18,086 bases of DNA, from the NCBI GenBank assembly GCA_003454975.1, contig DMST01000279.1, forward strand, positions 16,059 through 34,144, given 5' to 3'. The notes under the pieces are model-generated. The model searched no databases, was not told the DNA's origin, and saw nothing but the letters and a program-made list of their open reading frames with translations. Shown here piece by piece: positions 1 to 7,958 of this stretch. Each line of letters opens with the position of its first letter. The stretch's first letter is position 1. The stretch comes from Cytophagales bacterium (GTDB taxonomy: Bacteria; Bacteroidota; Bacteroidia; Cytophagales; Cyclobacteriaceae). Made by a program: the position numbers and the translations under genes.

Positions 1-412
1 GGCCGTGGCCGTATTTGTATCCGGAGCGGGCCTTAGGAATGTAGTAGGGTACATTGGTCATGCTCTCCATGCCACCGGCCATCACCACATCATTGTGGCC
101 CAGCATGATGGACTGAGCCCCCATCATTACCGATTTCATGCCCGAAGAACATACCTTGTTTACGGTAGTACAGGGTACTTCAGAGCTAAGTCCGGCACCC
201 AAGGCAGCTTGGCGGGCAGGGGCCTGGCCTAGTCCAGAGGATACTACGTTGCCGAAGTATACTTCCTGAATTTCTTTAGCGTCTACTCCGGCTTTTTCCA
301 GCACACCTTTCATAGCAGCGCTACCTAGCTGAGTAGCGGTTACCGAGGCAAACATGCCACCAAAACTACCGATGGGGGTACGCACGGCGGAGACGATATA
401 TACTTCCTTCAT
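1..412 (-). CDS. acetyl-CoA C-acetyltransferase (thiolase), N-terminal part
   Basis: Thiolase of the acetyl-CoA acetyltransferase type: it condenses two acetyl-CoA to acetoacetyl-CoA or cleaves 3-ketoacyl-CoA, in the cytosol. Only the first 137 residues are present; the gene runs off the left edge. The N-terminus reads VYIVSAVRTPIGSFGG, the classic thiolase opening. The nucleophilic cysteine is Cys88 in VNKVCSSGMKSV, followed by VVMAGGMESMTNVPYY, typical of this family. The start is the ATG at 412-410. About 45 bases upstream on the minus strand is TACTTTCG (455-462), a 7/8 match to the Bacteroidota -7 element TAnnTTTG, but no TTG sits at the right distance upstream, so the promoter is only tentative. 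The next gene upstream (BatC-like, same strand) ends 158 bases away, so independent transcription is likely. It may work with the enoyl-CoA hydratase at 14697 in acyl-CoA metabolism, but they are not linked in one operon. Confidence 0.93.
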   Translation of the reverse strand, partial: MKEVYIVSAVRTPIGSFGGMFASVTATQLGSAAMKGVLEKAGVDAKEIQEVYFGNVVSSGLGQAPARQAALGAGLSSEVPCTTVNKVCSSGMKSVMMGAQSIMLGHNDVVMAGGMESMTNVPYYIPKARSGYKYGHG

Positions 413-570
413 ATGTAGGCAATCAATTTAAGTTTCTGCAATCGGTTTCGGGCGCGAAAGTAGGCAATTTTCTGCCAATTTCCGGGTGCTTGACGGACAA
501 TACCAGGGGTGGACTTTTGTAGAGCCCTATCTAAGCCTGCGTATTGAGTAACGGATGTCCAACTACGGGC

Positions 571-1227
571 TTACCAATCAGGTTTGGAGGCGGAATGCCT
601 ACGATTGCTTTTCCGCTTCATCTGCTGTAAGTACTGTATTTCGTTGGCCTGCATAGCGTCCAGAATCATCTGCGCTTTCTCAGGGCTCAAGCCCATCTCC
701 TCCAGGCGCTTACGCAATTCCTCTTCGCTCTGGGGCATAGCCTCTGCTTCCTGTTCTTCACCCTCTTCCGTAGGCTCTGCATCTTGCTCTTCCTGCGGGT
801 CGGGAGATTCTCCCTCTTCAGGCTCACCTTGCTCCTCGCCCGGTTCTTCGGGTTGTTGCTCTTGCTGCTGATCACCCTCCTGTGGCTCTTGGCTTTCCTG
901 TTGTTGTGGGTCGCCTTCCTGCTGTTGATCAGACTCCTGCTCCTCTCCCTCCTGTTCTTGTTGTTCCTGCTGCTGTTGTTGTTCTTGCTGCTGCTGTTCT
1001 TGCTCTTTTACCAACTCATCCCGCAAGGCCTGTAGCTTAGCATTGTTGGGGTCATTGCTCAGCGCCTGGTTTACCACATTGAGCGCCTGCTCAAATTCTT
1101 CTTGAATGAACAAGTTGGCACCTTGATGAAAGGCCGTTTCAGATGTTTGCGCAGCTCCTTGTGCCCAGGCACCGGTAGAAAGTGCGATGCATAGGGCGAG
1201 TGCCCCAATAGCTTTCAACTTGTTCAT
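571..1227 (-). CDS. batC: BatC-like TPR protein with long Gln/Glu-rich region
   Basis: Third gene of the Bat cluster, 218 aa. Bat proteins are associated with aerotolerance or envelope stress in Bacteroides, but their mechanism is not known. Residues 1-23 are a signal peptide ending AWAQ, so the protein is probably periplasmic. Residues about 30-68 hold one TPR-like unit (AFHQGANLFIQEEFEQALNV, then ALSNDPNNAKLQ). Residues 74-168 are almost wholly Gln, Glu, Pro, Gly, Asp and Ser. The C-terminus returns to ordered sequence, SEEELRKRLEEMGLSPEKAQ then ILDAMQANEIQYLQQMKRK, and ends KPDW. A helix of this kind followed by a terminal D-W is, from memory, typical of Bacteroidota BatC proteins and is the main reason for the symbol. 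The ATG at 1227 lies 3 bases after the stop of the upstream TPR gene, so the two are surely cotranscribed. The acidic region could be a flexible spacer. Function is inferred from family and context only. Confidence 0.75.
   Translation of the reverse strand: MNKLKAIGALALCIALSTGAWAQGAAQTSETAFHQGANLFIQEEFEQALNVVNQALSNDPNNAKLQALRDELVKEQEQQQQEQQQQQEQQEQEGEEQESDQQQEGDPQQQESQEPQEGDQQQEQQPEEPGEEQGEPEEGESPDPQEEQDAEPTEEGEEQEAEAMPQSEEELRKRLEEMGLSPEKAQMILDAMQANEIQYLQQMKRKSNRRHSASKPDW
724..1008 (-). repeat. degenerate CAG/CAA/GAA/GAG codon tract (Gln/Glu low complexity)
   Basis: About 285 bases of irregular CAG/CAA/GAG/GAA codons encode residues 74-168 of the BatC-like protein. On the plus strand they appear as runs of CTG/TTG/TTC/CTC. 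The codons are mixed, not a pure trinucleotide array, so this is a low-complexity coding tract rather than a microsatellite. The bias is strong enough to open leucine-rich and serine/cysteine-rich frames on the opposite strand, which are not genes. Confidence 0.85.
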
Positions 1228-1230
1228 ATA

Positions 1231-2031
1231 CTATTGATTATCAATCTCACTTATCACTTGAATACGGCTCATAAAGCCTTGGTATGCCGCTACGCTTGGG
1301 TCTTGCTGCATGCCGTCCACCAACAGCTGTAGGGCCTCGTTGTATTTTCGTTGTGCCACCAAAGCATCCGCTTGCTCTTTTAACTGCTTCGCATAATCAG
1401 AAGGTTCCGGAGGTTCGGGAGATTCTCCTTCCTCCTGTTCTTCTTGCTCCTTGCGCAGCAAATACTTCTTTAACATCTCATAGTTGTAGCGGGCCTCTGC
1501 GTTCTCTGGGTTTTCCTTCAGGGCTCTTTTGTACATAGCCAGGGCATCCTCAAACCGTTCTTCCACGAAGCCCACACTTAGTAGGTAGCCAGATTGATTA
1601 TAGGCTTGACTAGCTACTATTCCTGAGGCTAGATCAAGCACCGGTCTGTAGGCCTGAAAAGCTGAGTCTAGTGTAGACAGACCACCTAAAACACCCGCCT
1701 GTTGTTGTTTTTGTATTTCTAGTAAGGCTGTCTGTAGCTGAATTTTTTGCCGGTTGTTGCCCGTGTCTAGCAGGGGCAGCAAGGCCGTCAGGGAATCCAT
1801 GGTGTATTGGCCTGCAGAAAAGTAAGCATGGCCTATCGCTAACTGGATATACCCCAGGGAGTCTGGGTCTTCCAAAGAATCGCGCAGAAAGGTAAGGTGA
1901 GGGATGGCCTGTACATACCGCGCTGAATCAAATGCCAGTAAGGCTTCCTCACGTGCATCATTCCGGTTGGCTACACTATGCAGCCAGGTAAAGAAGGGAA
2001 TCGCCAACAAAACCATGGCCAATCCTCTCAT
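1231..2031 (-). CDS. TPR protein of the Bat cluster, N-terminally anchored
   Basis: 266-aa tetratricopeptide protein between the BatB-like and BatC-like genes. The first 20 residues (MRGLAMVLLAIPFFTWLHSV) are hydrophobic and form a membrane anchor or uncleaved signal. TPR-like helices follow at about 26-50 and 60-90. The clearest motif is at about 160-185: FEDALAMYKRALKENPENAE followed by ARYNYEMLKKYL, the kind of repeat seen in BatC-type proteins. A charged linker (EEQEEGESPEPPEP, about 197-210) leads to a last TPR at 213-250 (YNEALQLLVDGMQQDP). The linker resembles the acidic region of the downstream gene in miniature. The start codon overlaps the batB stop in an ATGA (2028-2031), which implies translational coupling. 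It is probably a protein-interaction scaffold on the periplasmic face of the inner membrane, partnering the VWA domain of BatB. No enzyme motif is visible. Confidence 0.8.
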   Translation of the reverse strand: MRGLAMVLLAIPFFTWLHSVANRNDAREEALLAFDSARYVQAIPHLTFLRDSLEDPDSLGYIQLAIGHAYFSAGQYTMDSLTALLPLLDTGNNRQKIQLQTALLEIQKQQQAGVLGGLSTLDSAFQAYRPVLDLASGIVASQAYNQSGYLLSVGFVEERFEDALAMYKRALKENPENAEARYNYEMLKKYLLRKEQEEQEEGESPEPPEPSDYAKQLKEQADALVAQRKYNEALQLLVDGMQQDPSVAAYQGFMSRIQVISEIDNQ

Positions 2032-2996
2032 AGCTTAATCACCTTTATGTTTAGTAAAACGTCCAAGAACAAGAATGCGAGGGCTAACGCCAGAAAATAG
2101 TAATACCGGTTGGCGCTCACATCAATTTCCTTGGTATCGCGTAGCTCACCTTCTATGGTTTCTATGGTGGCAATGAGCCTGCCAATGTCATTTTGCCCGC
2201 TGGAAATCTCAAAATAGCGACCGCCAGTTGTGCTGGCCAAATCTTGTAAATCGTTAGAGTTTAGCTGGCTAGTAACCAAGTTGCCTTGTGGGTCTTTTTT
2301 GAAGCCGTTGCGTACCGGAATCAGGGCACCTTCTTGGGTACCCACGCCTAATGTGTACAGACTGATGCCTGCTTCGGTAATTTTCTCCGCAATTTCTTCA
2401 GTATCCTCCCCAAAATCCTCACCGTCGCTAATCAGCAATATGATCTTGCTAGTTTGGCGACTCACCTGCGATTCGTCCCCCGTTAGCTTGTCGAGGGCTA
2501 GTTGCAACGGAGGACCAAAGTCGGTGCCCGTCCTGGGTACTAACCCAGTATTGAGGGTGCTGATCAGTAGATTCAGGATATTCTCATCTTCCGTCAGGGG
2601 ACATTGAATAAAAGCATCGCCCGAGAAGATGATCAAGCCCAAACGGTCTGTACTAAAAGCCTGTACTAGTTTGCGCAACTCAGCCTTTACCTTTTGCAGT
2701 CGAGTGGGCTGCACATCACCAGCATTCATGGAAATAGATAAATCTACCGCAATGTAGATATCCTTCCCGATGGCTTTTACTTCCTTTTTGGCATCACCTA
2801 TAGAAGGGCCAAGTAATGCCATAATAAGTAAGGCAAACCACAAGGTGCGTAGTATCAGCTTGAAAACTACGTTTTGCCAACGACTATGAAGCCGGATGGC
2901 AATTCGCCAAGTCCGCAAAATGTAGAGTACATATCCTAAAATAAACAGCAGGATGAAGAATCCTTCGAGGCTTCCCAGAGAATTGTTCCAGCTCAT
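2028..2996 (-). CDS. batB: BatB-like VWA-domain membrane protein
   Basis: 322-aa inner-membrane von Willebrand factor A protein. Hydrophobic segments at about 13-27 and 46-64 precede the VWA domain (about 78-280), and a C-terminal membrane segment lies at about 300-318, giving the usual Bat topology. The metal-binding MIDAS site is intact: Asp85-x-Ser87-x-Ser89 (AVDLSISM), a Thr in RTGTDFGPP, and the distal Asp in LISDGEDFGED. The stretches QPTRLQKVKAELRKLV, FSGDAFIQCPLTEDENI, GALIPV and KKDPQGNLVTSQLN match BatB rather than BatA as I recall those families. It is the first gene of a tight operon (ATGA overlap with the TPR gene). The upstream neighbour is divergent, so no MoxR ATPase, DUF58 gene or BatA is attached here. 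A weak TATTTTAG at 3015-3022 could be the -7 element, but no -33 TTG is visible. Confidence 0.85.
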   Translation of the reverse strand: MSWNNSLGSLEGFFILLFILGYVLYILRTWRIAIRLHSRWQNVVFKLILRTLWFALLIMALLGPSIGDAKKEVKAIGKDIYIAVDLSISMNAGDVQPTRLQKVKAELRKLVQAFSTDRLGLIIFSGDAFIQCPLTEDENILNLLISTLNTGLVPRTGTDFGPPLQLALDKLTGDESQVSRQTSKIILLISDGEDFGEDTEEIAEKITEAGISLYTLGVGTQEGALIPVRNGFKKDPQGNLVTSQLNSNDLQDLASTTGGRYFEISSGQNDIGRLIATIETIEGELRDTKEIDVSANRYYYFLALALAFLFLDVLLNIKVIKL

Positions 2997-3203
2997 TCAG
3001 TCCGATTTGGGGGGCTAAAATACAACGGATTCACGGGTGTAAAAATGCCTTGTGGCGGAAGGTAGTACATGCCCGTGGGTGGTAAAGTGGGTGAATTGCT
3101 TGCCAGAGCGGGTTTCTTTCACATCCAATTTCTTCCTTTTATACAAAGTTCGGAACTCTCGACTTCTATTTCAGTTCTACTGTGTGTTACAACAATTAAT
3201 TGA

Positions 3204-3232
3204 GGCAAAAGACGTTAGTGTGACTTTTTGCC
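3204..3232 (+). repeat. 7-bp inverted repeat in the leader of the receptor gene
   Basis: GGCAAAA at 3204-3210 and TTTTGCC at 3226-3232 form an inverted repeat with a 15-base spacer, ending 16 bases before the chosen ATG of the receptor. It lies in the 252-base region between the divergent batB-like and receptor genes. It could be an operator or an mRNA leader hairpin. No T-tract follows, so it is not a terminator. No convincing promoter was seen for the receptor. Confidence 0.4.
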
Positions 3233-3248
3233 CTTTCGCTCGAGAATT

Positions 3249-5759
3249 ATGATAAAACGAATTGCAGGGCTAATGGCCCTTCTCATGCTGGTACAGTGGG
3301 GAGTGAATGCACAAGGCTACCCGGGAGCACGTGGTGGCGGTAGAGGGGGCGGTTCTAGTATCAAGGGCCGGGTAACTGGTACCATTATGGACGCCGACGA
3401 AGATGCACCGATTGAGTTTGCTACTATTGCTATTAAGAAAGGGGATGGGTCGATTGTAAACGGGGCGATTGCAGACTCCGATGGTAAATTTAGGATCATA
3501 GAGGTACCCATGGGCAAGTATACCGTGGAGGTTTCCTTTGTGGGGTATGAACCCATCAGTCAGGAAATTGAGCTTACACCCCGAGAGCCTGATGTCAATT
3601 TAGGGTCTCTTACACTAGCTAGTAACACGCAAGCCCTCGATGAAGTAGTGGTAGAAGGGGAGCGAGATCTGATAGAAAACCGAATTGATAAAATTGTCTA
3701 TAACTCTGAGCAAGACATTGCCAATAGGGGAGGAAATGCTGCGGATGTATTGCGCAGAACCCCCTTGCTGAGTGTAGACTTAGAGGGGAATGTTCAGCTT
3801 CGCGGAAGCGGAAATATCCAGGTCCTACTCAACGGCAAGCCTTCCAGCTTGTTCAGTGGAGGTAATCTGGCAGCAGCATTGAATGCGCTACCTGCAGACC
3901 AAATTGTTTCAGTAGAGGTAATTACCGCTCCTTCGGCCAAATACGATGGTGAAGGTAGTGCGGGCATTATTAACATTATTACCAAGAAGAAAACCCTAGA
4001 AGGGTTCGCTGGAAACGTAAATCTTTCTGTAGGTACGCGCCAGAACTCCGCCGTGGTAGGCGTTTCCACCGGTAAGGGTCGGTTTGGGTTCAATATGAAC
4101 TCCAATTTATTTTATTCTTGGCCTCGGCTTACCACTAATACCCTGATCCGTACGGTAGATCAAGGCGATGGTCTTACCCAAACCTTGACTGATGATGGTG
4201 GACAAGATTCCTATACTTTGGGTGGATTCTTAAGCGGTGGGTTCTTCTACGATTTCAATGCCTATCATAGTTTGAATGCAAACTTCCGGGGCCGTGGCTT
4301 CGACCGGGGAGGTGCCGGAAATTTCACTACTACTTTTGAAGATCAGTTATTGGGTATTAATCAGGAGTATTCTCGGTTTTTGGATGACCGTAGTTTCTCT
4401 TCAGGATTTGAAGGTTCCCTGGACTATGTAGCCAAGTTTGCCGACAATCCGAAACGAGAATTTACGGCTTCTTATCAGTTGGACGGCAGTATCCAGGACC
4501 AGCGTCAGGTGATCCAACAGCAGGATGATATAGGGAACGACCTTTCCCTATTCAGGGATGAAGTGAATGTAAACGATGGCGATAACCGCGAGCACACCAT
4601 CCAGTTGAACTATGCTCATCCTTTTGGAGAGTTGTTGCTGTTGGAAGTGGGAGCCAAAGGCATCTTCCGGAATCTGACTTCTACCTATACCTACGATACG
4701 CTGAATCAGGAGACCAAGCTATATGTAGAAAATCAGGACCTATCCGATGTTCTAAATTATACTCAGAACGTAGAGGCAGGTTTTATCCAGACCAACTGGA
4801 AGCTATCGGATAATTGGAGTGTACTAGCTGGTATTCGATACGAGGCCACCCAGATTGGCGGTTCTTTCCGCGACCAGAGCGAGGAGGCCTCCTTTGCCAA
4901 TAACTATGACAACTGGCTACCTAGTATTACCGTAAACCGCAAGTTAAATCGATTTACTAGTCTGAAGGCCAGCTACACTCAGCGGATCCAGCGGCCTAAC
5001 TTACGCTTCATTAATCCCTTCCAGAACACCGCTCAGCTGCGAAATATATCTACCGGTAATCCTGACCTGGAAGCAGAAGTTACTGATCAATATGAGGTAA
5101 GTTATAGCACCTTTGTGAAAGGGTCTGCTATCAATGCTTCTGTATTTTATCGCCGGACCAATGATGTAATTACCAGCTACCTGGATCCAGAAACTGGAAT
5201 TACCACTTTCGCCAATATTGGGGTGAACAACTCCATCGGGGCCAACTTTTTCGGCTCAGTCACACTGTGGGAAATTCTTACCCTCCGTGGTAATGTGAAT
5301 GCATCCACTTTTAATGCTTCCGGCACCCTCAATGGGGTAGATCTCAGCCGTCAGGCCATTATTTGGGGAGGAAACATGAGTGGCACTGTAAAGTTGCCCA
5401 AGGACTGGACGATAGAAGGTTTCGGCTTCTACCGTGCTCCTCGTCAGACTATTCAAGGTTTCCAGCGCTCATTTAGCCTTTTGAGTGTAGGCATTCAAAA
5501 GCAGATTTGGGATAAGAAGGGGGCTATTGGTCTACGGATTGTAGAGCCATTTGTGGTGAACAAACGATTCGGTGGTATCTCCTCCGGCGAAGGATTTACC
5601 CAAGAGAATGTTGTCTTGGTACCCTTTCAGTCCTTTGGGGTTAGTTTCCGGTACAACTTTGGCAAGATCGGAGACCGTGTACGTGGTCGTAGAAGCCGCA
5701 TCAATAACGACGATGTGCAAGACGGCGGCGATGCACGTAGCGGAGGGTTTGGCCGTTAA
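3249..5759 (+). CDS. outer-membrane beta-barrel receptor (CarboxypepD_reg, plug, barrel)
   Basis: 836-aa TonB-receptor-like outer-membrane protein. The ATG at 3249 is preferred to the in-frame ATG at 3228, because it places the signal peptide MIKRIAGLMALLMLVQWGVNAQ at the very N-terminus. A glycine-rich linker (about 23-37) precedes a carboxypeptidase-regulatory-like beta-sandwich (about 40-125; KGRVTGTIMDADEDAPIEFA, then MGKYTVEVSFVGYEP). A plug domain follows (about 135-250; VQLRGSGNIQVLLNGKPSSL, then GEGSAGIINIITKKK) and then a barrel to about 804, closing with FRYNFGK. This is the domain order of the Bacteroidota outer-membrane beta-barrel family (PF14905 type). A 32-residue tail rich in Arg, Asp and Gly follows the last strand. 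The substrate cannot be predicted: there is no SusD partner nearby, which argues against a polysaccharide-utilisation pair. It could be an uptake receptor or a TonB-independent barrel. It is monocistronic, with a terminator 25 bases after the stop. Confidence 0.88.
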   Translation: MIKRIAGLMALLMLVQWGVNAQGYPGARGGGRGGGSSIKGRVTGTIMDADEDAPIEFATIAIKKGDGSIVNGAIADSDGKFRIIEVPMGKYTVEVSFVGYEPISQEIELTPREPDVNLGSLTLASNTQALDEVVVEGERDLIENRIDKIVYNSEQDIANRGGNAADVLRRTPLLSVDLEGNVQLRGSGNIQVLLNGKPSSLFSGGNLAAALNALPADQIVSVEVITAPSAKYDGEGSAGIINIITKKKTLEGFAGNVNLSVGTRQNSAVVGVSTGKGRFGFNMNSNLFYSWPRLTTNTLIRTVDQGDGLTQTLTDDGGQDSYTLGGFLSGGFFYDFNAYHSLNANFRGRGFDRGGAGNFTTTFEDQLLGINQEYSRFLDDRSFSSGFEGSLDYVAKFADNPKREFTASYQLDGSIQDQRQVIQQQDDIGNDLSLFRDEVNVNDGDNREHTIQLNYAHPFGELLLLEVGAKGIFRNLTSTYTYDTLNQETKLYVENQDLSDVLNYTQNVEAGFIQTNWKLSDNWSVLAGIRYEATQIGGSFRDQSEEASFANNYDNWLPSITVNRKLNRFTSLKASYTQRIQRPNLRFINPFQNTAQLRNISTGNPDLEAEVTDQYEVSYSTFVKGSAINASVFYRRTNDVITSYLDPETGITTFANIGVNNSIGANFFGSVTLWEILTLRGNVNASTFNASGTLNGVDLSRQAIIWGGNMSGTVKLPKDWTIEGFGFYRAPRQTIQGFQRSFSLLSVGIQKQIWDKKGAIGLRIVEPFVVNKRFGGISSGEGFTQENVVLVPFQSFGVSFRYNFGKIGDRVRGRRSRINNDDVQDGGDARSGGFGR

Positions 5760-5784
5760 GGCTTAACCTAAATGATACAATGGA

Positions 5785-5810
5785 AAAGGCTCTGAAAGGA
5801 GCCTTTTTTT
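5785..5810 (+). terminator. rho-independent terminator after the receptor gene, probably bidirectional
   Basis: AAAGGCTC (5785-5792) pairs with GAGCCTTT (5799-5806) around a 6-base loop and runs into seven T (5804-5810). Read on the minus strand, the stem is followed by TTTTCC, so it may also end the convergent gene at 5809-6225. The stop codon of that gene lies in the T-tract, an unusually compact arrangement. Confidence 0.88.
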
Positions 5811-6225
5811 ATGCTATTTCTGAACTGGCGATGGGGTGTGCTTCCCAATAGGCACGGGCAATACCCATAGCTACTGCCTTCGATTTGACCACTTTATAGG
5901 GGGTAGGGTTCTTGGTGAGGAGGAAAACCCCTTTCATCATCAATTGTGCAATAGTATTGGGCACTACGTATATATATAGTGGCGACTTAGCACGCAGTGT
6001 ATCGAAGTTTTCCTTAAGCCATTCTGCTTGTCTAATCCGGATGGGAGATGGGAGGAAGTTTTTGCTTTTGGTGCCATCTAGCACCACCACATTTCGTTTT
6101 TGATGGACTAAAAAATCATCTAGCTCTTTTAGATGTTCATCAAATTGGGCGAGACTAGGTGCCATCTCCTGATACTCAATGAGCATAATATTAGGCTCAG
6201 GAATGGACAGATAAGCGAATTTCAT
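5809..6225 (-). CDS. small conserved protein with SpoIIAA/STAS-like pattern
   Basis: 138-aa protein of unknown function. There is no signal peptide or membrane segment, so it is probably cytosolic. The pattern is an N-terminal strand pair (FAYLSIPEPNIMLIEYQ), an amphipathic helix (FDEHLKELDDFLVHQ), a buried strand NVVVLDGTKSK and a helix (IRIRQAEWLKENFDTLR). A strand (LYIYVVPNTIAQLMMKGVFL) and a final PTPYKVVKSKAVAMGIARAYW follow. This layout resembles a widespread family of uncharacterised ~140-aa SpoIIAA/SEC14-like proteins in which a terminal strand plus helix reads roughly 'P-Y-x-V-x-x-x-x-x-A-x-x-x-A'. It lacks the D-S-x-G-x-x phospho-serine loop of true anti-sigma antagonists, so regulation by phosphorylation is unlikely. 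It stands alone, convergent with the receptor gene and sharing its terminator. Fold assignment is inferred from pattern only. Confidence 0.7.
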   Translation of the reverse strand: MKFAYLSIPEPNIMLIEYQEMAPSLAQFDEHLKELDDFLVHQKRNVVVLDGTKSKNFLPSPIRIRQAEWLKENFDTLRAKSPLYIYVVPNTIAQLMMKGVFLLTKNPTPYKVVKSKAVAMGIARAYWEAHPIASSEIA

Positions 6226-6373
6226 GCAGGTAGTGAAAAAAATGCCAAGAACTATAGTGCAAGATAATGTTAAGAAAGTGAAAATTTAACCTAGGCTTAA
6301 GATTAATTTCATGTAAACGCTTGGCATACCTTACGTTTCTCTTTTCCGGAAGAGGTAATAGGACATGAAAATA

Positions 6374-6407
6374 AAAGCCCCCGCAAACCTACGATTGCGG
6401 GGGCTTT
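6374..6407 (-). terminator. strong rho-independent terminator of the NSS transporter
   Basis: A 13-bp perfect stem, AAAGCCCCCGCAA (6374-6386) with TTGCGGGGGCTTT (6395-6407), has an 8-base loop. On the minus strand the stem ends in CTTTTATTTTC, a usable T-tract. It lies about 20 bases after the stop codon of the transporter (6429). Confidence 0.92.
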
Positions 6408-6428
6408 AGTTTAGGAGTATTCTGGGCG

Positions 6429-7835
6429 TTACAGAAGCGTTATTCCGAAATAAAGGTTCAGGAAGGTAAGCAAGAAGATGATTGCCAACACAATAGGTGC
6501 TATGTAACTCAGGGTAATATTGAGGTATTTTTGTAGGAAACTACCTTTGAATCCTGGATTCCCCTCCTCAATTTCTGCATCAAAGTTTTTCCGTTTCCAT
6601 TTATAAATCACAAAGATGGAAATGATACAGCCACCAAGGGGCAAGAAGGTATCATTGGCAATGAAACCCACTAGATCCAAGAAGGCAACTCCACCTTCAA
6701 CCCCAGGTAATACATTCATGCTACTGAGTGATGCACTAGCACCATAAGACAGCAGGGAAGGTACCCCAATGGCAAAGATTAATCCTGCGACTAACCAAGA
6801 GGCTGCACTGCGCTTAATTTTCCATTCGTCTACTACATAGGCAACGGGAACTTCTAGCAGAGAAACCGTAGAGGTGAGTGCAGCAAAGGAAAGTAGTAGG
6901 AAAAAGACTGAGCCAATTATAATACCCAGTACAGGGCCTAGGGACTCAAATACGCCAGGTAGGGTAACAAAGATCAACCCGGGACCACCCGAGATGCTAG
7001 CCATGTCACCTTCAGATAGGTAAGCTACCAATGGGAACATCATAAGGCCCGCGATAAATGCGATACCCACGTCGAACAAAGTGATATAGGCTGCCGATGA
7101 CACAATGTTGTCTTTCTTGCTCACATAACTACCGTAGGTGATGAGAGCACCCATACCCAGTGAGAGGGAGAAAAAGGCTTGCCCCAGGGCACTGTATACT
7201 ACATCGAAGGTGATTTCTGAGAAGTCGGGAACTAGATAGAACGAAAGTCCCTCGCCTGCATGAGGGAGTGTGAAGGCATAAAACATTAGGCCCAGAATCA
7301 TGATAATCAAGGCTGGCATGAGAAAACGGGCTGCCTTTTCGATACCCCCAGAAATACCCCGTGAAACGATGAAGGCTGTAATGGCCATGAAAATAAGTCC
7401 GTAGAAACCAACCCGTTGCCAGTTGGCAGTGAAAGACCCAAATTCTTGCCCGATGCCAAAGTTTCCTTGAACCATCTCCAAGAAGTAACCAAAAGCCCAA
7501 CCGGCCACTACATTGTAAAAAGAGAGGATTAAAAAGCCAGAGATGATACCCAACAGACCTACTATGGTAAAGCCTCCTCCTTTGAGTGCCTTGAAGGCAC
7601 CTACTGGGTTTTTGTTGGTATGTCTACCAATGGTAATCTCGGCCACCATTACAGGATAGCAAAGGATAAAACAAAAGCCCAAGTAAAGTATAAGGAACGC
7701 GGCGCCACCGCCATCAGCTACCTCGAAAGGGAATTTCCAAATGTTCCCCAAGCCTACCGCAGAGCCTGCGGCGGCCAAAATGAATCCGAGCTTGTTGGAA
7801 AATCCACCCCGCCCGGAGTTACCTGTCATTGCCAT
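6429..7835 (-). CDS. sodium-dependent transporter, NSS (SNF) family
   Basis: 468-aa inner-membrane symporter of the neurotransmitter:sodium symporter family, using the Na+ gradient to take up amino acids or related small amines. The signature segment is intact: GFILAAAGSAVGLGNIWKFP (about 17-36), then DGGGAAFLILYLGF, the unwound TM1 and TM2 region that holds the Na+ and substrate sites. FSLSLGMGALITYGSYVSKK and the Ser-rich stretch FAALTSTVSLLEVPVAYVVD correspond to the TM6 and TM8 regions of bacterial members. I count about 11 hydrophobic segments, the last being IVLAIIFLLTFLNLYFGITL. The length is close to MhsT-like 11-TM members and shorter than LeuT. The ATG at 7835 is two codons before a second ATG, and neither has a clear ribosome site. 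The DUF389 gene ends 123 bases upstream. A weak TATCTTGG at 7897-7904 could be part of a promoter. Substrate is not predictable. Confidence 0.95.
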   Translation of the reverse strand: MAMTGNSGRGGFSNKLGFILAAAGSAVGLGNIWKFPFEVADGGGAAFLILYLGFCFILCYPVMVAEITIGRHTNKNPVGAFKALKGGGFTIVGLLGIISGFLILSFYNVVAGWAFGYFLEMVQGNFGIGQEFGSFTANWQRVGFYGLIFMAITAFIVSRGISGGIEKAARFLMPALIIMILGLMFYAFTLPHAGEGLSFYLVPDFSEITFDVVYSALGQAFFSLSLGMGALITYGSYVSKKDNIVSSAAYITLFDVGIAFIAGLMMFPLVAYLSEGDMASISGGPGLIFVTLPGVFESLGPVLGIIIGSVFFLLLSFAALTSTVSLLEVPVAYVVDEWKIKRSAASWLVAGLIFAIGVPSLLSYGASASLSSMNVLPGVEGGVAFLDLVGFIANDTFLPLGGCIISIFVIYKWKRKNFDAEIEEGNPGFKGSFLQKYLNITLSYIAPIVLAIIFLLTFLNLYFGITLL

Positions 7836-7958
7836 GGGTTAATGGTCTAATTGGTGTTTGGTTAAAGCTGCAATATGCTGGCCTAGCGTGAGATTTCCAA
7901 GATAGAATTTGGTTGGTGGCCGTGTTTTCGTGATATAAGTTGTACAAAACCAAGGTCG

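Noticed and set aside
584..1035. Plus-strand open frames rich in Leu or in Ser/Cys
   Set aside because: They are antisense shadows of the Gln/Glu-rich BatC tract; codon bias alone keeps them open.
3052..3252. 66-codon plus-strand open frame upstream of the receptor
   Set aside because: No family resemblance, no promoter or ribosome site, and it overlaps the leader and the start of the receptor gene.
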